From: Paludibacter sp.
Lineage (GTDB): Bacteria > Bacteroidota > Bacteroidia > Bacteroidales > Paludibacteraceae
Length of the DNA: 64,000 bases
Direction of reading: 5' to 3'
NCBI GenBank assembly: GCA_010365115.1
Contig: JAAFGX010000023.1
Location: 1-64,000, forward strand
In this document: positions 50,576-59,754 of the stretch, piece after piece
Numbering within the stretch: position 1 is the first letter of the stretch
How the letters are laid out: each line of letters starts with the position of its first letter
Notes under the pieces: generated by a model
The model's input: the letters and a program-made list of their open reading frames with translations, nothing else
What the model was told of the DNA's origin: nothing
The model's database searches: none
Made by a program: the position numbers and the translations under genes

Positions 50576-52123
50576 TTATTTCGGTTGCATAACTACAAGC
50601 GGAAGCAGCATTTCTTCCAATGAAATTCCACCGTGCTGAAAAGTGCTTTTATAATAGCTCACATAATGATTGTAATTATTAGGATAGGCAAAAAAACTAT
50701 CATTATTTGCAAAAATGTAGGCTGAACTTACATTTGGACTTGGCAATCCAACCTTTGCAGGTTGTAATATTTCAAATACTTCTTTTTTGTTGTAACTCAG
50801 ATTTTTGCCCACTTTATAACGCAAATTTACATTCGTGTTTCTATCGCCAATTACTTTAATGGCATTATTCACCTGAATGGTGCCGTGATCGGTTGTGAAA
50901 ACCACTTTGTAACCACGTTGCGCAATCGCCTTGAAAAGTTCGTAAGTTGGTGAGTGCTTAAACCACGAAAGCGTTAATGAACGATATGCATTCGCATCGT
51001 TTGCCAATTCTCGCATCATTTTAGATTCGGTACGGGCATGCGACAACATGTCGATAAAATTTAACACGCACACATTCAGTTGATTATTATCAATGCGTGG
51101 CAATTGGTCAATCAACCGTTCGCACGAATTGGAATCATTTATTTTGTGATATGAAAAAGTATAATTTTTCCGATAGCGGGTAAACATTGTTTGCAACAAA
51201 TCTTTTTCATTCATATTCTTACCTTCTTCGTCCTCTTCTTCCACCCACAAATCGGGGAACATTTGTTGTATTTGTAAAGGAAGCAATCCCGAGAAAATAG
51301 AATTTCGTGCATATTGAGTGGCAGTAGGTAAGATGCTGCAATACAATTCTTCTTCGTTGAACTGATAAAACTCACTAAGTAATTCGCGAATTACTTTCCA
51401 TTGATCGTAACGGAAATTGTCAACTACAATAAAAAAAACTTTTTCTCCATTATCGAGCAACGGAAAAACCTTTGTTTTGAATAAATCGGGACTAATCAAC
51501 GGACGTTTATCAGGATGCGCAAACCAATCTTCATAGTTTTTACGAATAAATTTTGTAAACGTATTGTTGGCATCCGTTTTTTGCATCTGAAGCATTTCAT
51601 CCATCCCATTGTCGGTTTCAGCCAATTCCAATTCCCAGTAAACCAGCTTTTTATACACTTCCACCCAATCTTCATAAGTTAAGGAATCGTTTATTTGCAT
51701 CCCTATTCTGCCAAATTGCGATTGATATGTTGAAGTAGTATGCTCAGTTACAATTTCCTTTTGATGAATATTCTTTTTCAATGTCAATAAAATCTGGCTC
51801 GGATTTACAGGTTTTGTCAAATAATCGGCTATTTTTCTGCCAATAGCCATATTCATGATATTCTCCTCCTCGCTTTTGGTAATCATCACCAGTGGAACGT
51901 TCGCATCAATATCTTTTATTAGTCCCAATGTTTCAAGTCCACTCAAACCGGGCATGTTTTCATCCAGAAAAATAATATCAAAACTTTCTTTCTGACATAA
52001 TTCTACTGCATCCTTTCCATTTGTAGCGGTTACTACTTCGTACCCTTTTTCTTCTAAAAATAATATGTACGGGCGCAACAAATCAATTTCATCATCGGCC
52101 CAAAGTATTCGGTCTTTTTTCAT
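50576..52123 (-). CDS. porX: T9SS response regulator with PglZ domain, PorX
   Basis: A two-component response regulator controlling type IX secretion genes in Bacteroidota, usually with the kinase PorY and sigma factor SigP. The receiver domain (1 to about 120) has acidic D10/D11, phospho-acceptor D54 (IFLDENMPG), T82 and K104. A helical linker leads to a PglZ-type alkaline-phosphatase-like domain (about 205-510), with metal-binding residues in FFIVVDNFRYDQW, LNFIDMLSHA and VVFTTDHGTIQVN. The product has 515 residues, as in known PorX proteins. The gene order porW-porX on one strand fits a T9SS role. Confidence 0.92.
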   Translation of the reverse strand: MKKDRILWADDEIDLLRPYILFLEEKGYEVVTATNGKDAVELCQKESFDIIFLDENMPGLSGLETLGLIKDIDANVPLVMITKSEEENIMNMAIGRKIADYLTKPVNPSQILLTLKKNIHQKEIVTEHTTSTYQSQFGRIGMQINDSLTYEDWVEVYKKLVYWELELAETDNGMDEMLQMQKTDANNTFTKFIRKNYEDWFAHPDKRPLISPDLFKTKVFPLLDNGEKVFFIVVDNFRYDQWKVIRELLSEFYQFNEEELYCSILPTATQYARNSIFSGLLPLQIQQMFPDLWVEEEDEEGKNMNEKDLLQTMFTRYRKNYTFSYHKINDSNSCERLIDQLPRIDNNQLNVCVLNFIDMLSHARTESKMMRELANDANAYRSLTLSWFKHSPTYELFKAIAQRGYKVVFTTDHGTIQVNNAIKVIGDRNTNVNLRYKVGKNLSYNKKEVFEILQPAKVGLPSPNVSSAYIFANNDSFFAYPNNYNHYVSYYKSTFQHGGISLEEMLLPLVVMQPK

Positions 52124-52128
52124 AATCA

Positions 52129-52160
52129 GTAGCCCCCTAAATCCCCCATGGGGGACTTTT
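52129..52160 (-). repeat. REP-like repeat before porX
   Basis: AGTAGCCCCCTAAATCCCCC followed by ATGGGGGAC, lying directly upstream of the porX start on its strand. Partner at 52209. Confidence 0.75.
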
Positions 52161-52208
52161 CTTTAGTATTTATTTTTATTATTATTAACATCTTTAGTTA
52201 TGTATTTT

Positions 52209-52240
52209 AGCCCTTGAAGTCTCCTTTTGGGGAGGTTGTT
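52209..52240 (+). repeat. diverged REP-like repeat between porW and porX
   Basis: AGCCCTTGAAGTCTCC followed by TTTTGGGGAGG. It is the inverted partner of 52129-52160. Confidence 0.55.
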
Positions 52241-52247
52241 GTGGCTT

Positions 52248-55200
52248 TTATTTCAAGTAATATTCTTGCATGAATTCAAAATATGTACTCAATGCATTTT
52301 TTTGCATCACTGTATTCAGATTTTTCTGCGAGCCAAGTAAGTTTCTGTAAACAGATCCTTTCAGCCCTTCGAATAACGCTTTTTCTTTTACCATTCTCAA
52401 CAAATACGACTTTCCAATCTGTGCATCAGTTAAACTTCCAATAATGATAATTTGCTGTTTTTCAAAAGTTTCTAAGGTAACTTTCAGATTCATAACAGCG
52501 TAATTCAGTGCATTATAGGCATCAATTGCCGCTTTGGTTTTTTCATAATCGAAAGTTCCGGAAACTATATAAATAGCCACAAAATGAGGTTCGTTTGCAC
52601 GATAAGCAAATAAATTCTTAAACAATGGCACATCATCAACTTTCGGCTGAACAGGAACAACCGCAGGAACTGGTTGTGTTTTTTGTACTTCTTGATTTGT
52701 GTTCTCACTTGTTTTTTTAGCTGATTCGGCTGCAACTTTCTGAACAGGTTTTTCAGCCAATACTTCCGCTGGCTTCTCAACCTGTTTAGTACTTGTTTTA
52801 TCTATCGCCTTTTCAGGTTTAACTTCTACTGCTGTTGTTGGAACATTCTTGGGTTTATTTTCTTTTACAATTGGAACAACTTCTTGTTTTTTAATCGGTT
52901 TATTTGTTGCAACTTGCTGACTAGGTTTTACACTGTTTTGTTTTTCCTGAAATGCTAAATACTCATCCATGCTAAAAACCGTTCGCAGCAATGCGTAATT
53001 ATCTTCCGATATAATTACTTCTCTATTTACCAAATCAGTTGTCAGTTTTTTCAACATTTCATCCGAACCAATAGAATTCAGATACCATTGAGCTTCATCG
53101 TACGATTCGAAGTTGGTAACAGACACAGCACTCCGAATACTATCCAATTTATTGATAACCAAATCAAAATCTTTAATCATAAACCGGGTAAAATTGAACG
53201 AAGCTAGATTATACAACAATTTGTTCAGCTTGTCAGCAGGAGCTGAACTAATCAACATTAATCTGTGTTTCGATAGTTTTTCAGTTGAGAATTGCTGCGG
53301 ACTGATTTCGTTTATTTCCGTTTTAACAGTTTCTTCTCTACGAGTTAATAACGTTCCGCTGGAAGTGCCTGTTTTTGCTTCCTGACCTTGTTTTATTAAC
53401 GCTAAAATGTCTTTTGACATTGCACTCACATCGCTTTCAGGATAAAGAGTTACCAAACTATCCAATGCAGCTCTGAATTTTTCAGGTGATTCTTTCTTGC
53501 CTATGCTCAGTGCATTTAAGAACAAAAACTTAGGCATAAGAGTTGACAAAGGATAATTCTTTTGTATATATTCCACATGGTTAAAAACCGTTAGAAAATC
53601 ACTTTTGTTATAAGCTATATACGTTAAATTGTAAATAGAGTCCTGCTCGCTGAGCATTTTTTCAAATCTTTCGATATAATCGGGTTGCGACAGAATTTTA
53701 TAATACTTTGAATTAGGGAATTCATTTATCAGTTTGGTTCGATATAAATTTGCATCTGATTCGTTATTAAGCTTTGTTTGAATCATATATAAATTGAAGT
53801 AGGCATCCGGCACAAGCTCATTGTCGCCAAACCTACGAATGAATTCATTAAATGTACTAATTGCCATCGGAAAATCTTCAATTTTATCTTTGTAAATCTG
53901 ACCCATTGAAAACAGTGCAGTAGCAATCTCAGCGTTCGATTTTTTTATCTGAGACGGAGTAACCGGTATTTGTCTTAAATAAAATTCCGGTTTTTTATTA
54001 TCCGGAACAACCTCTATTTGTTGGGTTGCAGCTGTAGAATCATTTACCGCCGGAGTGTTCATTGGTGTGGAGATTTCATCTGTAAAAAGCGAGGCCGTCT
54101 TATTTGTTCGTCTCCAGTTATCTTCAAGCTTACGTCTTCCCCATTTTTTCACAAATTCAGCTTGCCCGGAGCGCATCAAATCCGGATTGTAGAAATACCA
54201 GCCGCCCATACCACCGGGGTTCATACCTACAGGTGGCATGTTTGCAAAATCCTCATCCCCAGGATTGTTCTTAATTTCTTTTTCTTTTAATGCTTTTTCT
54301 TCGGCCAATTTTTCATCCGCAAAAATTTTATCGATTATTTTGTTCACCACTTCAATTCTTTTACTTTCGGGCAACGCAGCAAGAAGTTGCAAACTATCCT
54401 GTAATAACACAATATCATTTTGAGCAACTAATTCACCTAACATTTCTGCAAGTCGGGTCACGCGAGCATAATCATCATGTTCGTTCGATAGAATTTTTGA
54501 AGCTTCATCGTAGCAAGGTTGTGCCTTTACATAATTCTTTTTGATATAATACAAATCGCCGAGCGTAATAAGAGTCATGGCTTTATCTATGCCATTGCGC
54601 GTGCTTTTTTCTGTTGAAAGTTTGTAGTTATCAATTGCCTTTAAAGTGTCTGAATTTTGTAAATAGCTGTTTCCAAGAGCAAAATAGATCTGATCCAGGT
54701 ATTCTTTGTTGTTTTGATTTTTCAGCATCTGTTTCAACTCTTTCCGAACATTGGTCACATTTCTATTATCCAGTTGCGTTCTGTTTATTCGGGCATTAAA
54801 ATCCATTTCGAAAGTCGGATTCATTTTAATTACTTTCGAATACGCATTATAAGCAGCCTTGTCATCATTCATTTTATGATAAAGCTGTGCCGATAAATAG
54901 GTAAAGCGTTGTTTCATAGCTTTATCATTTTCTTTAGATAAAGCCAGTTCCAAAAATGGAATTGCATCTTTGTACTGACGTTTTTTAAGAAGCAAATCGG
55001 CATTTACCGACGCAAAAAGTCCGATATTCGAACGCTTTAAATCATCTTGCACAATCTTTGATAATACTTGTTCAGCTTCATAAATCCAACCCATTTCGGC
55101 ATAAGCACGTACCATCCACAACTGGCATTTTGCAATCATATCCTTATCTTCGGAATAATGACGGGCAATATATGAAAATGTGCCAACCGAGCCTAAAAAG

Positions 55201-55670
55201 TCACCTTTATGAAATTCAGCTTTTCCTAACTGCAACCAAACATCCTTGAGCGCCGGATTAAATTCTTCTTGATTATAAAAAAGTTTGTATTCGGGTAAGT
55301 TTGATTTTTTTAGGTTTCGTTCAGGTTTGATTTTTATCGAGTGAAGTTTTATTGCTTTTCTGCATTTCTCAATCGTTCTATCCATTTCAGTGGTAGCCGC
55401 ATTTGCATTTTTATGTCGGCTAATCGGAAACATGGGAATAATGGAAGAATAATCTTCTTCATTGGCTTTCAAGATGTTTCTTAACCCTTCATTATAACTT
55501 GTTGTTCCATTAAAAAATACATTGAAACGAGTATTTACGTCTTGATACGCTCTTGTTGCCCACGTATTTTTTTTCGTAGAACAGCCACCAACAATGAATA
55601 TCAGCGATAGAATCGTAATTGAATAAAACAATCGGTTTTTCAAGCGAGTTTGGTTTGAAAAAGTGAGCAT
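52248..55670 (-). CDS. porW: T9SS lipoprotein PorW/SprE
   Basis: A large periplasmic or outer-membrane lipoprotein needed for type IX secretion and gliding. A signal peptide with lipobox VGGC (about 27-30) is followed by many TPR-like helices, e.g. KAEFHKGDFLGSVGTFSYIARHY and YFALGNSYLQNSDTLKAIDNYKLSTEKS. A linker rich in Lys, Pro and Val (about 940-1030) leads to a conserved C-terminal domain from EPHFVAIYIVSGTFDYEKTK. The size, 1140 residues, is in the range of SprE/PorW. It links the PorLM-containing motor with the translocon in current models. Start ATG 55670. Confidence 0.88.
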   Translation of the reverse strand: MLTFSNQTRLKNRLFYSITILSLIFIVGGCSTKKNTWATRAYQDVNTRFNVFFNGTTSYNEGLRNILKANEEDYSSIIPMFPISRHKNANAATTEMDRTIEKCRKAIKLHSIKIKPERNLKKSNLPEYKLFYNQEEFNPALKDVWLQLGKAEFHKGDFLGSVGTFSYIARHYSEDKDMIAKCQLWMVRAYAEMGWIYEAEQVLSKIVQDDLKRSNIGLFASVNADLLLKKRQYKDAIPFLELALSKENDKAMKQRFTYLSAQLYHKMNDDKAAYNAYSKVIKMNPTFEMDFNARINRTQLDNRNVTNVRKELKQMLKNQNNKEYLDQIYFALGNSYLQNSDTLKAIDNYKLSTEKSTRNGIDKAMTLITLGDLYYIKKNYVKAQPCYDEASKILSNEHDDYARVTRLAEMLGELVAQNDIVLLQDSLQLLAALPESKRIEVVNKIIDKIFADEKLAEEKALKEKEIKNNPGDEDFANMPPVGMNPGGMGGWYFYNPDLMRSGQAEFVKKWGRRKLEDNWRRTNKTASLFTDEISTPMNTPAVNDSTAATQQIEVVPDNKKPEFYLRQIPVTPSQIKKSNAEIATALFSMGQIYKDKIEDFPMAISTFNEFIRRFGDNELVPDAYFNLYMIQTKLNNESDANLYRTKLINEFPNSKYYKILSQPDYIERFEKMLSEQDSIYNLTYIAYNKSDFLTVFNHVEYIQKNYPLSTLMPKFLFLNALSIGKKESPEKFRAALDSLVTLYPESDVSAMSKDILALIKQGQEAKTGTSSGTLLTRREETVKTEINEISPQQFSTEKLSKHRLMLISSAPADKLNKLLYNLASFNFTRFMIKDFDLVINKLDSIRSAVSVTNFESYDEAQWYLNSIGSDEMLKKLTTDLVNREVIISEDNYALLRTVFSMDEYLAFQEKQNSVKPSQQVATNKPIKKQEVVPIVKENKPKNVPTTAVEVKPEKAIDKTSTKQVEKPAEVLAEKPVQKVAAESAKKTSENTNQEVQKTQPVPAVVPVQPKVDDVPLFKNLFAYRANEPHFVAIYIVSGTFDYEKTKAAIDAYNALNYAVMNLKVTLETFEKQQIIIIGSLTDAQIGKSYLLRMVKEKALFEGLKGSVYRNLLGSQKNLNTVMQKNALSTYFEFMQEYYLK

Positions 55671-55833
55671 ATAATGCAGATGTGTGTTATATTTTTTTTT
55701 AATAGAAAATCATTTTAAATGGATTTTTAGAACAATCCATAAAAAAGTACAAGTACTGATGAATTAAAACTTTAAAAAGCGCATTCTATTGTATTTTAAC
55801 TCACAAAAATACGCAATTTTGAGCATTAATGGC

Positions 55834-55841
55834 TAACTTTG
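55834..55841 (+). promoter_or_regulatory. -7 element for the small membrane protein gene
   Basis: TAACTTTG is an exact -7 match, 48 bp ahead of ATG 55889. The gene diverges from porW; the gap 55671-55888 is AT-rich with no other signal. Confidence 0.6.
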
Positions 55842-55888
55842 TATCGAAAATTACGTTGTATTAAGAAATTATTTATAAGTATATTTAT

Positions 55889-56284
55889 ATGTTTGCACTA
55901 TTGTTATCGTTGGTAGTACTGGGTTTGATTTTACTGATTATCACACACTTTCAACGCAAAAATAAAACCGAAGAAATTGAAATAAATATCCAAACCAATG
56001 ATGAATGTTGTGGAGCACATGAGGTTTGCGAGCAGGACAGCTTGTTGAATTCCGATAATAAAATTGCCTATTTCGACGACGAAGAGCTGGATGCATTAGC
56101 CAATATTCCACCATCGGAGTTTACACCCGAGCAAATCATACAACTATCCGAAGTATTTTTCACTTTAAAGGAAAGTGATGTTGCCGGTTGGTTGAGAAGT
56201 TTACAACTTCGTCGGATCCAATTGCCTGTTGAACTTCGCGAGCAAGCGTTATTGATTGTAAGTGAGAGAAGAACTGCGGTATAG
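55889..56284 (+). CDS. small membrane-anchored protein with CCGxHxVCE motif, unknown function
   Basis: A 131-residue protein with one N-terminal helix (about 2-21, FALLLSLVVLGLILLIITHF) and a soluble tail. The tail has CCGAHEVCEQDSLL (about 40-53), a Cys-Cys and His/Cys cluster that could bind metal. YFDDEELDALANIPPSEFT and VAGWLRSLQLRRIQLPVELREQALLIVSERR follow. I recall this set as a conserved hypothetical family of Bacteroidota (sometimes misannotated as phospholipase). The TAG stop is the first three bases of a long heptamer array. Confidence 0.75.
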   Translation: MFALLLSLVVLGLILLIITHFQRKNKTEEIEINIQTNDECCGAHEVCEQDSLLNSDNKIAYFDDEELDALANIPPSEFTPEQIIQLSEVFFTLKESDVAGWLRSLQLRRIQLPVELREQALLIVSERRTAV

Positions 56285-56407
56285 TTGGTAGTAGGTAGTA
56301 GGTAGTTAGTAGTTGGTAGTAGGTAGTTAGTAGTTGGTAGTAGGTAGTTAGTAGTTGGTAGTTAGTAGTTAGTAGTTGGTAGTAGGTAGTTAGTAGTTGG
56401 TAGTAAC
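56282..56407 (+). repeat. period-7 array (TAGTNRG)18 starting on a stop codon
   Basis: Eighteen heptamers in perfect register: TAGTTGG, TAGTAGG twice, TAGTTAG, TAGTTGG and so on to TAGTAAC. The first TAG is the stop of the preceding gene. The + strand lacks C until the last base. It separates that gene from the convergent CPBP gene. Confidence 0.92.
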
Positions 56408-56422
56408 GTTTGATTTTAATTT

Positions 56423-57301
56423 TTATTCGACATACGTTTTTTCAAATTGCTTTTTCAAAAAGAAAATTCCAAAAACTCCTATTGCTGCGCTTGCAATTCC
56501 AAGCCAAACTGTATTTCCAGTTCCAATTAAATCTATATCAGGCAATTGATATCCGTTATTTTTGAAATAATAAAAAATTACCGCCAACACATTATTTGTA
56601 AAATGTGCCAAAACAGGCAGCCACAAATTTCCACTCCAAAGCAACAAATATCCCAAAAAAGCACCCATAAGCAAGCGTGGGAGGAAACCATAGAATTGCA
56701 AATGAATGGCACTAAACACAAAAGCAGCAACCCAAATTGCAAATACCGCACCTTTCCAATCCTGAAGAATTCGTTGAAATGCACCTCTGAATATTAATTC
56801 TTCGCCAAAAGCAGGCAAGATGGCAATAAGCAATATGTTTAACAACAAACCTTGTATTGTATGAACATTGAGCAATTGCTGTGTAATTATCATTGCTTGC
56901 TCTTCGGAAGTTTTCATCCAATTCTCAATTTCTTCGAGGCCTTTAGGCAAAATTAATTGTTGGTTCAAGTCACCCAGTAAATTTATAGCAGGAATGATTA
57001 ACACCATAAATATTAAAACATAAACAACTTCAAGACCAGCTGTTTTTTTATCGAGTTGCAAATACTTTAATGGCTTATTGCTCCATAAATAAGCAAGAAA
57101 AAGCGGAGGTAAAATAAATGCCCCAATTGCCTGGACAAATTGCAGGGTTTTGATAGTATTAACATCTGTTAAGTCGCGGTTTGTAAATACTGTCCAAAGC
57201 AGCATCCCGAACGTGGCAAAAAAAATACTTGTACCAACAAGTAAAAGCACACGAGAAATGGTACCACTTTCGGATAATATCCCTTTAAATTTATTCATCA
57301 T
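56423..57301 (-). CDS. CPBP family intramembrane metalloprotease
   Basis: A polytopic membrane protein of 292 residues with about eight helices. The CPBP (Abi/CAAX-like) motif 1 is FGEELIFRGAFQ (Glu-Glu-x-x-x-Arg), motif 2 is FVFSAIHLQFYG (His) and motif 3 ends VLAHFTNN (His). These are the catalytic metal-binding residues. Substrates of bacterial CPBP proteases are mostly unknown; some process peptides or prenylated targets. It is preceded by the rrm gene and its terminator, so it probably has its own promoter. Met1 or Met2 could be the start. Confidence 0.9.
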   Translation of the reverse strand: MMNKFKGILSESGTISRVLLLVGTSIFFATFGMLLWTVFTNRDLTDVNTIKTLQFVQAIGAFILPPLFLAYLWSNKPLKYLQLDKKTAGLEVVYVLIFMVLIIPAINLLGDLNQQLILPKGLEEIENWMKTSEEQAMIITQQLLNVHTIQGLLLNILLIAILPAFGEELIFRGAFQRILQDWKGAVFAIWVAAFVFSAIHLQFYGFLPRLLMGAFLGYLLLWSGNLWLPVLAHFTNNVLAVIFYYFKNNGYQLPDIDLIGTGNTVWLGIASAAIGVFGIFFLKKQFEKTYVE

Positions 57302-57344
57302 AAACGATATTTCTCTAATAAAACGTTAAAATAATTATATCAAA

Positions 57345-57376
57345 AAACTTCTGTCACCTTTCGATAACAGAAGTTT
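57345..57376 (-). terminator. intrinsic terminator after the RRM gene
   Basis: On the minus strand AAACTTCTGT and ACAGAAGTTT form a 10-bp stem around 12 nt, followed by TTTTTTG. Confidence 0.88.
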
Positions 57377-57403
57377 CTTTTGTGAGTGCTTAAAATGTGA
57401 ATT

Positions 57404-57649
57404 TTAAGCTTTTGGTCGAGCTTCTTTAACGACCATTGAACGACCATCAAATTCTGCACCGTTTAATTCTTCAATAACTTTTGTAGCAGCAGAGTCATCT
57501 GCCATTTCAACAAAAGCAAATCCTTTGGATTTTCCGGTCTCACGATCTTTAATAATTTTGCAAGATTCTACTTGACCATACTCTTCAATAACCCCTTGAA
57601 GGTCATTTTCGCGAACTTTGTAACTTAAGTTACCTACGTAAATGTTCAT
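57404..57649 (-). CDS. RRM-domain RNA-binding protein
   Basis: An 81-residue single-RRM protein. I start at ATG 57649 (MNIYVGNLSYKV), where RNP2 (IYVGNL) immediately follows, as in the family; the frame runs on to 57694 without family-like sequence. RNP1 is SKGFAFVEM (about 41-49). The end is MVVKEARPKA. These small RRM proteins are abundant in Bacteroidota, which lack many classical RNA chaperones, and act in post-transcriptional control. The upstream 57650-57851 region is AT-rich and non-coding, possibly a long leader. Single-gene transcript with its own terminator. Confidence 0.93.
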   Translation of the reverse strand: MNIYVGNLSYKVRENDLQGVIEEYGQVESCKIIKDRETGKSKGFAFVEMADDSAATKVIEELNGAEFDGRSMVVKEARPKA

Positions 57650-57851
57650 AAAATAAAAAATTAAATAATTGATTTTCAAGAACAGCATAAACAAACGAGG
57701 TTAAAACAATTCTGCTCTTGATTAGACAAATTGAAAATAACCATACGAAAAATACACTTTCTTTTCGACACAAAGAAAAACATTTATTTTGTAATATACA
57801 ACAAATTTGGTAAATATATTTGAAATATAGTGAACAATTACCTGTTTATGT

Positions 57852-59099
57852 TTATTTTCTCGTAAGCCCGTTTCCTTTTATAATCCATTTATACGAACAC
57901 AATTCTTCCAAAGCCATTGGGCCCCGTGCATGTAATTTTTGAGTGCTAATCCCAATTTCGGCTCCCAATCCAAATTGAGCTCCATCTGTAAAAGCCGTAG
58001 AAACGTTGGTATAAACGCATGCAGCATCAATTACCTTGTCGAAATAACGAATATTCTGTTCGTTTTCACTCACTATACATTCACTGTGTTTCGAACTGTA
58101 TTTAGAAATATGATCTACAGCATCTTTAATTGAAGCAACCGTTTTAACCGACATTTTATAATCCAAAAATTCAATTCCGTAGCTTTCATCGGTTGCTTTG
58201 TGCAACAATTTTTTAGGATATTTTCCGTTAAGAAAAGTATATGCTTTAACATCAACATAAATAATTACATTCTTGTCTGCCAGTTTTTCGCAAAGCACAG
58301 GTAAATCGGCGAGTCGTTTTTCATTTATCACCAAACAATCCAACGCATTGCAAACGCTTACCCTGCGGGTTTTGGCGTTGTAAACGATGTCTTTTCCAAT
58401 TTCAACATCGCCAAATTCATCAAAATAAGTATGGCAAATGCCGGCACCTGTTTCAATTACCGGAATGCGTGAATTGTCGCGTACAAAGTCAATTAACCCT
58501 TTTCCGCCTCGAGGAATAATCACATCTACCGTTCCAACAGCATTCATCAATTCCGCAGTTGCTTCACGACCGGCAGGTAGCAACGTCACTATATTTTTAT
58601 CCAATCCAAATTTTTCTAATACCGACTGAATTACCTTTACAATAGCCGAATTGGAATGATGTGCATCAGTACCACCTTTGAGTACACAGGCATTGCCCGA
58701 TTTCAAACAAAGTGAAAATACATCGAAACTAACGTTTGGGCGGGCTTCGTAAATAATTCCCACCACGCCAAAAGGAACAGTAATCTTTGATATTTTCATA
58801 CCGTTTGGTCGCTCAGTTTCACTCAACGTTTTCCCTAATGGCGAAGGCAAAGTTGCAACATTACGAATATCGGCCGCAATTCCTTCAATGCGTTCTTTGC
58901 TCAACAAAAGCCTGTCGTACATTGGATTTGATTTATCCATTGCCGCCAAATCTTTTGCATTTTCGGATATAATTGTATCAGCATGTGCTACGGTTTCATC
59001 GGCAAGTGCTAGTAAAACATGATTAATCGTTTCGTCATTCACCAGATTGAGCGAACGTGAAGCAAGTATTGTGAACTGTTTCCAATCAGATTGTATCAT
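57852..59099 (-). CDS. proA: gamma-glutamyl phosphate reductase ProA
   Basis: An NADPH-dependent dehydrogenase that reduces gamma-glutamyl phosphate to the semialdehyde in proline synthesis. It has [19 protein letters not shown], the nucleotide-binding [19 protein letters not shown] and the catalytic cysteine in [15 protein letters not shown], with the usual end [11 protein letters not shown]. The product has 415 residues. proB lies two genes upstream on the same strand, so they probably form one transcript with the hypothetical gene between them. Confidence 0.95.
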   Translation of the reverse strand: MIQSDWKQFTILASRSLNLVNDETINHVLLALADETVAHADTIISENAKDLAAMDKSNPMYDRLLLSKERIEGIAADIRNVATLPSPLGKTLSETERPNGMKISKITVPFGVVGIIYEARPNVSFDVFSLCLKSGNACVLKGGTDAHHSNSAIVKVIQSVLEKFGLDKNIVTLLPAGREATAELMNAVGTVDVIIPRGGKGLIDFVRDNSRIPVIETGAGICHTYFDEFGDVEIGKDIVYNAKTRRVSVCNALDCLVINEKRLADLPVLCEKLADKNVIIYVDVKAYTFLNGKYPKKLLHKATDESYGIEFLDYKMSVKTVASIKDAVDHISKYSSKHSECIVSENEQNIRYFDKVIDAACVYTNVSTAFTDGAQFGLGAEIGISTQKLHARGPMALEELCSYKWIIKGNGLTRK

Positions 59100-59156
59100 A
59101 TTGTGATTTATTTTCCTTTAATGGTATTACTTACATACCTTTGAGTATGTTTTATT

Positions 59157-59699
59157 TTATTCAGTTTGCTTTTTATTTCTTTTTATACGGAGAAGGTTCA
59201 TATTATATTTGATATATTCATCTTCATTCATTTGTAATCCCGGATTTGGAATCAGTTGTACATCTTTATATCTACTACCTCCATTGCCTTCATAAACAAA
59301 ACGCATAAATCGGTATTGTTGTTTTTCGCTTTTAAAGATACTTTTTCGTTGAACTATTATTTTTTGAAAAATATAATCTGTTGAATTATACGTAAATCCA
59401 AATCCCAAAAGCATTTCTGGAAAATATGTTTTAAATCTTTTTTCATGCCTTGCAACAAATACTACTCGGGAATGAAAGGACTCTTCTTCAATACCATTAA
59501 GCACCAGTCCACCTGTCACCTGATCAAAACGACTCAATTGAACCCAACCGTAAATAGTATCAGATTGAATATTAATTATATAGCCAGGTGCATCAATAGC
59601 AAAACAATCAATCGTTTTTAATGATATAAGAACAAATATAACGAGTATAATTAGCCGTTTGCAACATTTCAATTGCTTCCATGAACTATTTTTAATCAT
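59157..59699 (-). CDS. hypothetical secreted protein between proB and proA
   Basis: A 180-residue precursor with a basic N-terminus and a hydrophobic signal (about 16-33) ending in CFA. I do not recognise the family for certain. The mature start GYIINIQSDTIYGWVQLSRFDQ resembles a group of Bacteroidota secreted proteins that begin with a G-x-I-x-x-x-x-G/S-D-T-I-x-G pattern. The rest is rich in aromatic and basic residues. It lies in the proB-proA unit (55 bp and 57 bp gaps), but nothing ties it to proline synthesis. Confidence 0.6.
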   Translation of the reverse strand: MIKNSSWKQLKCCKRLIILVIFVLISLKTIDCFAIDAPGYIINIQSDTIYGWVQLSRFDQVTGGLVLNGIEEESFHSRVVFVARHEKRFKTYFPEMLLGFGFTYNSTDYIFQKIIVQRKSIFKSEKQQYRFMRFVYEGNGGSRYKDVQLIPNPGLQMNEDEYIKYNMNLLRIKRNKKQTE

Positions 59700-59754
59700 A
59701 ATTTATTGAATTGATTATAAATGCATTTTAACGTAAGAAAGCTTTAAACCAACA

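Noticed and set aside
56282-56407. CRISPR or origin iterons
   Set aside because: Units are contiguous heptamers without spacers, and no replication initiator gene is nearby.
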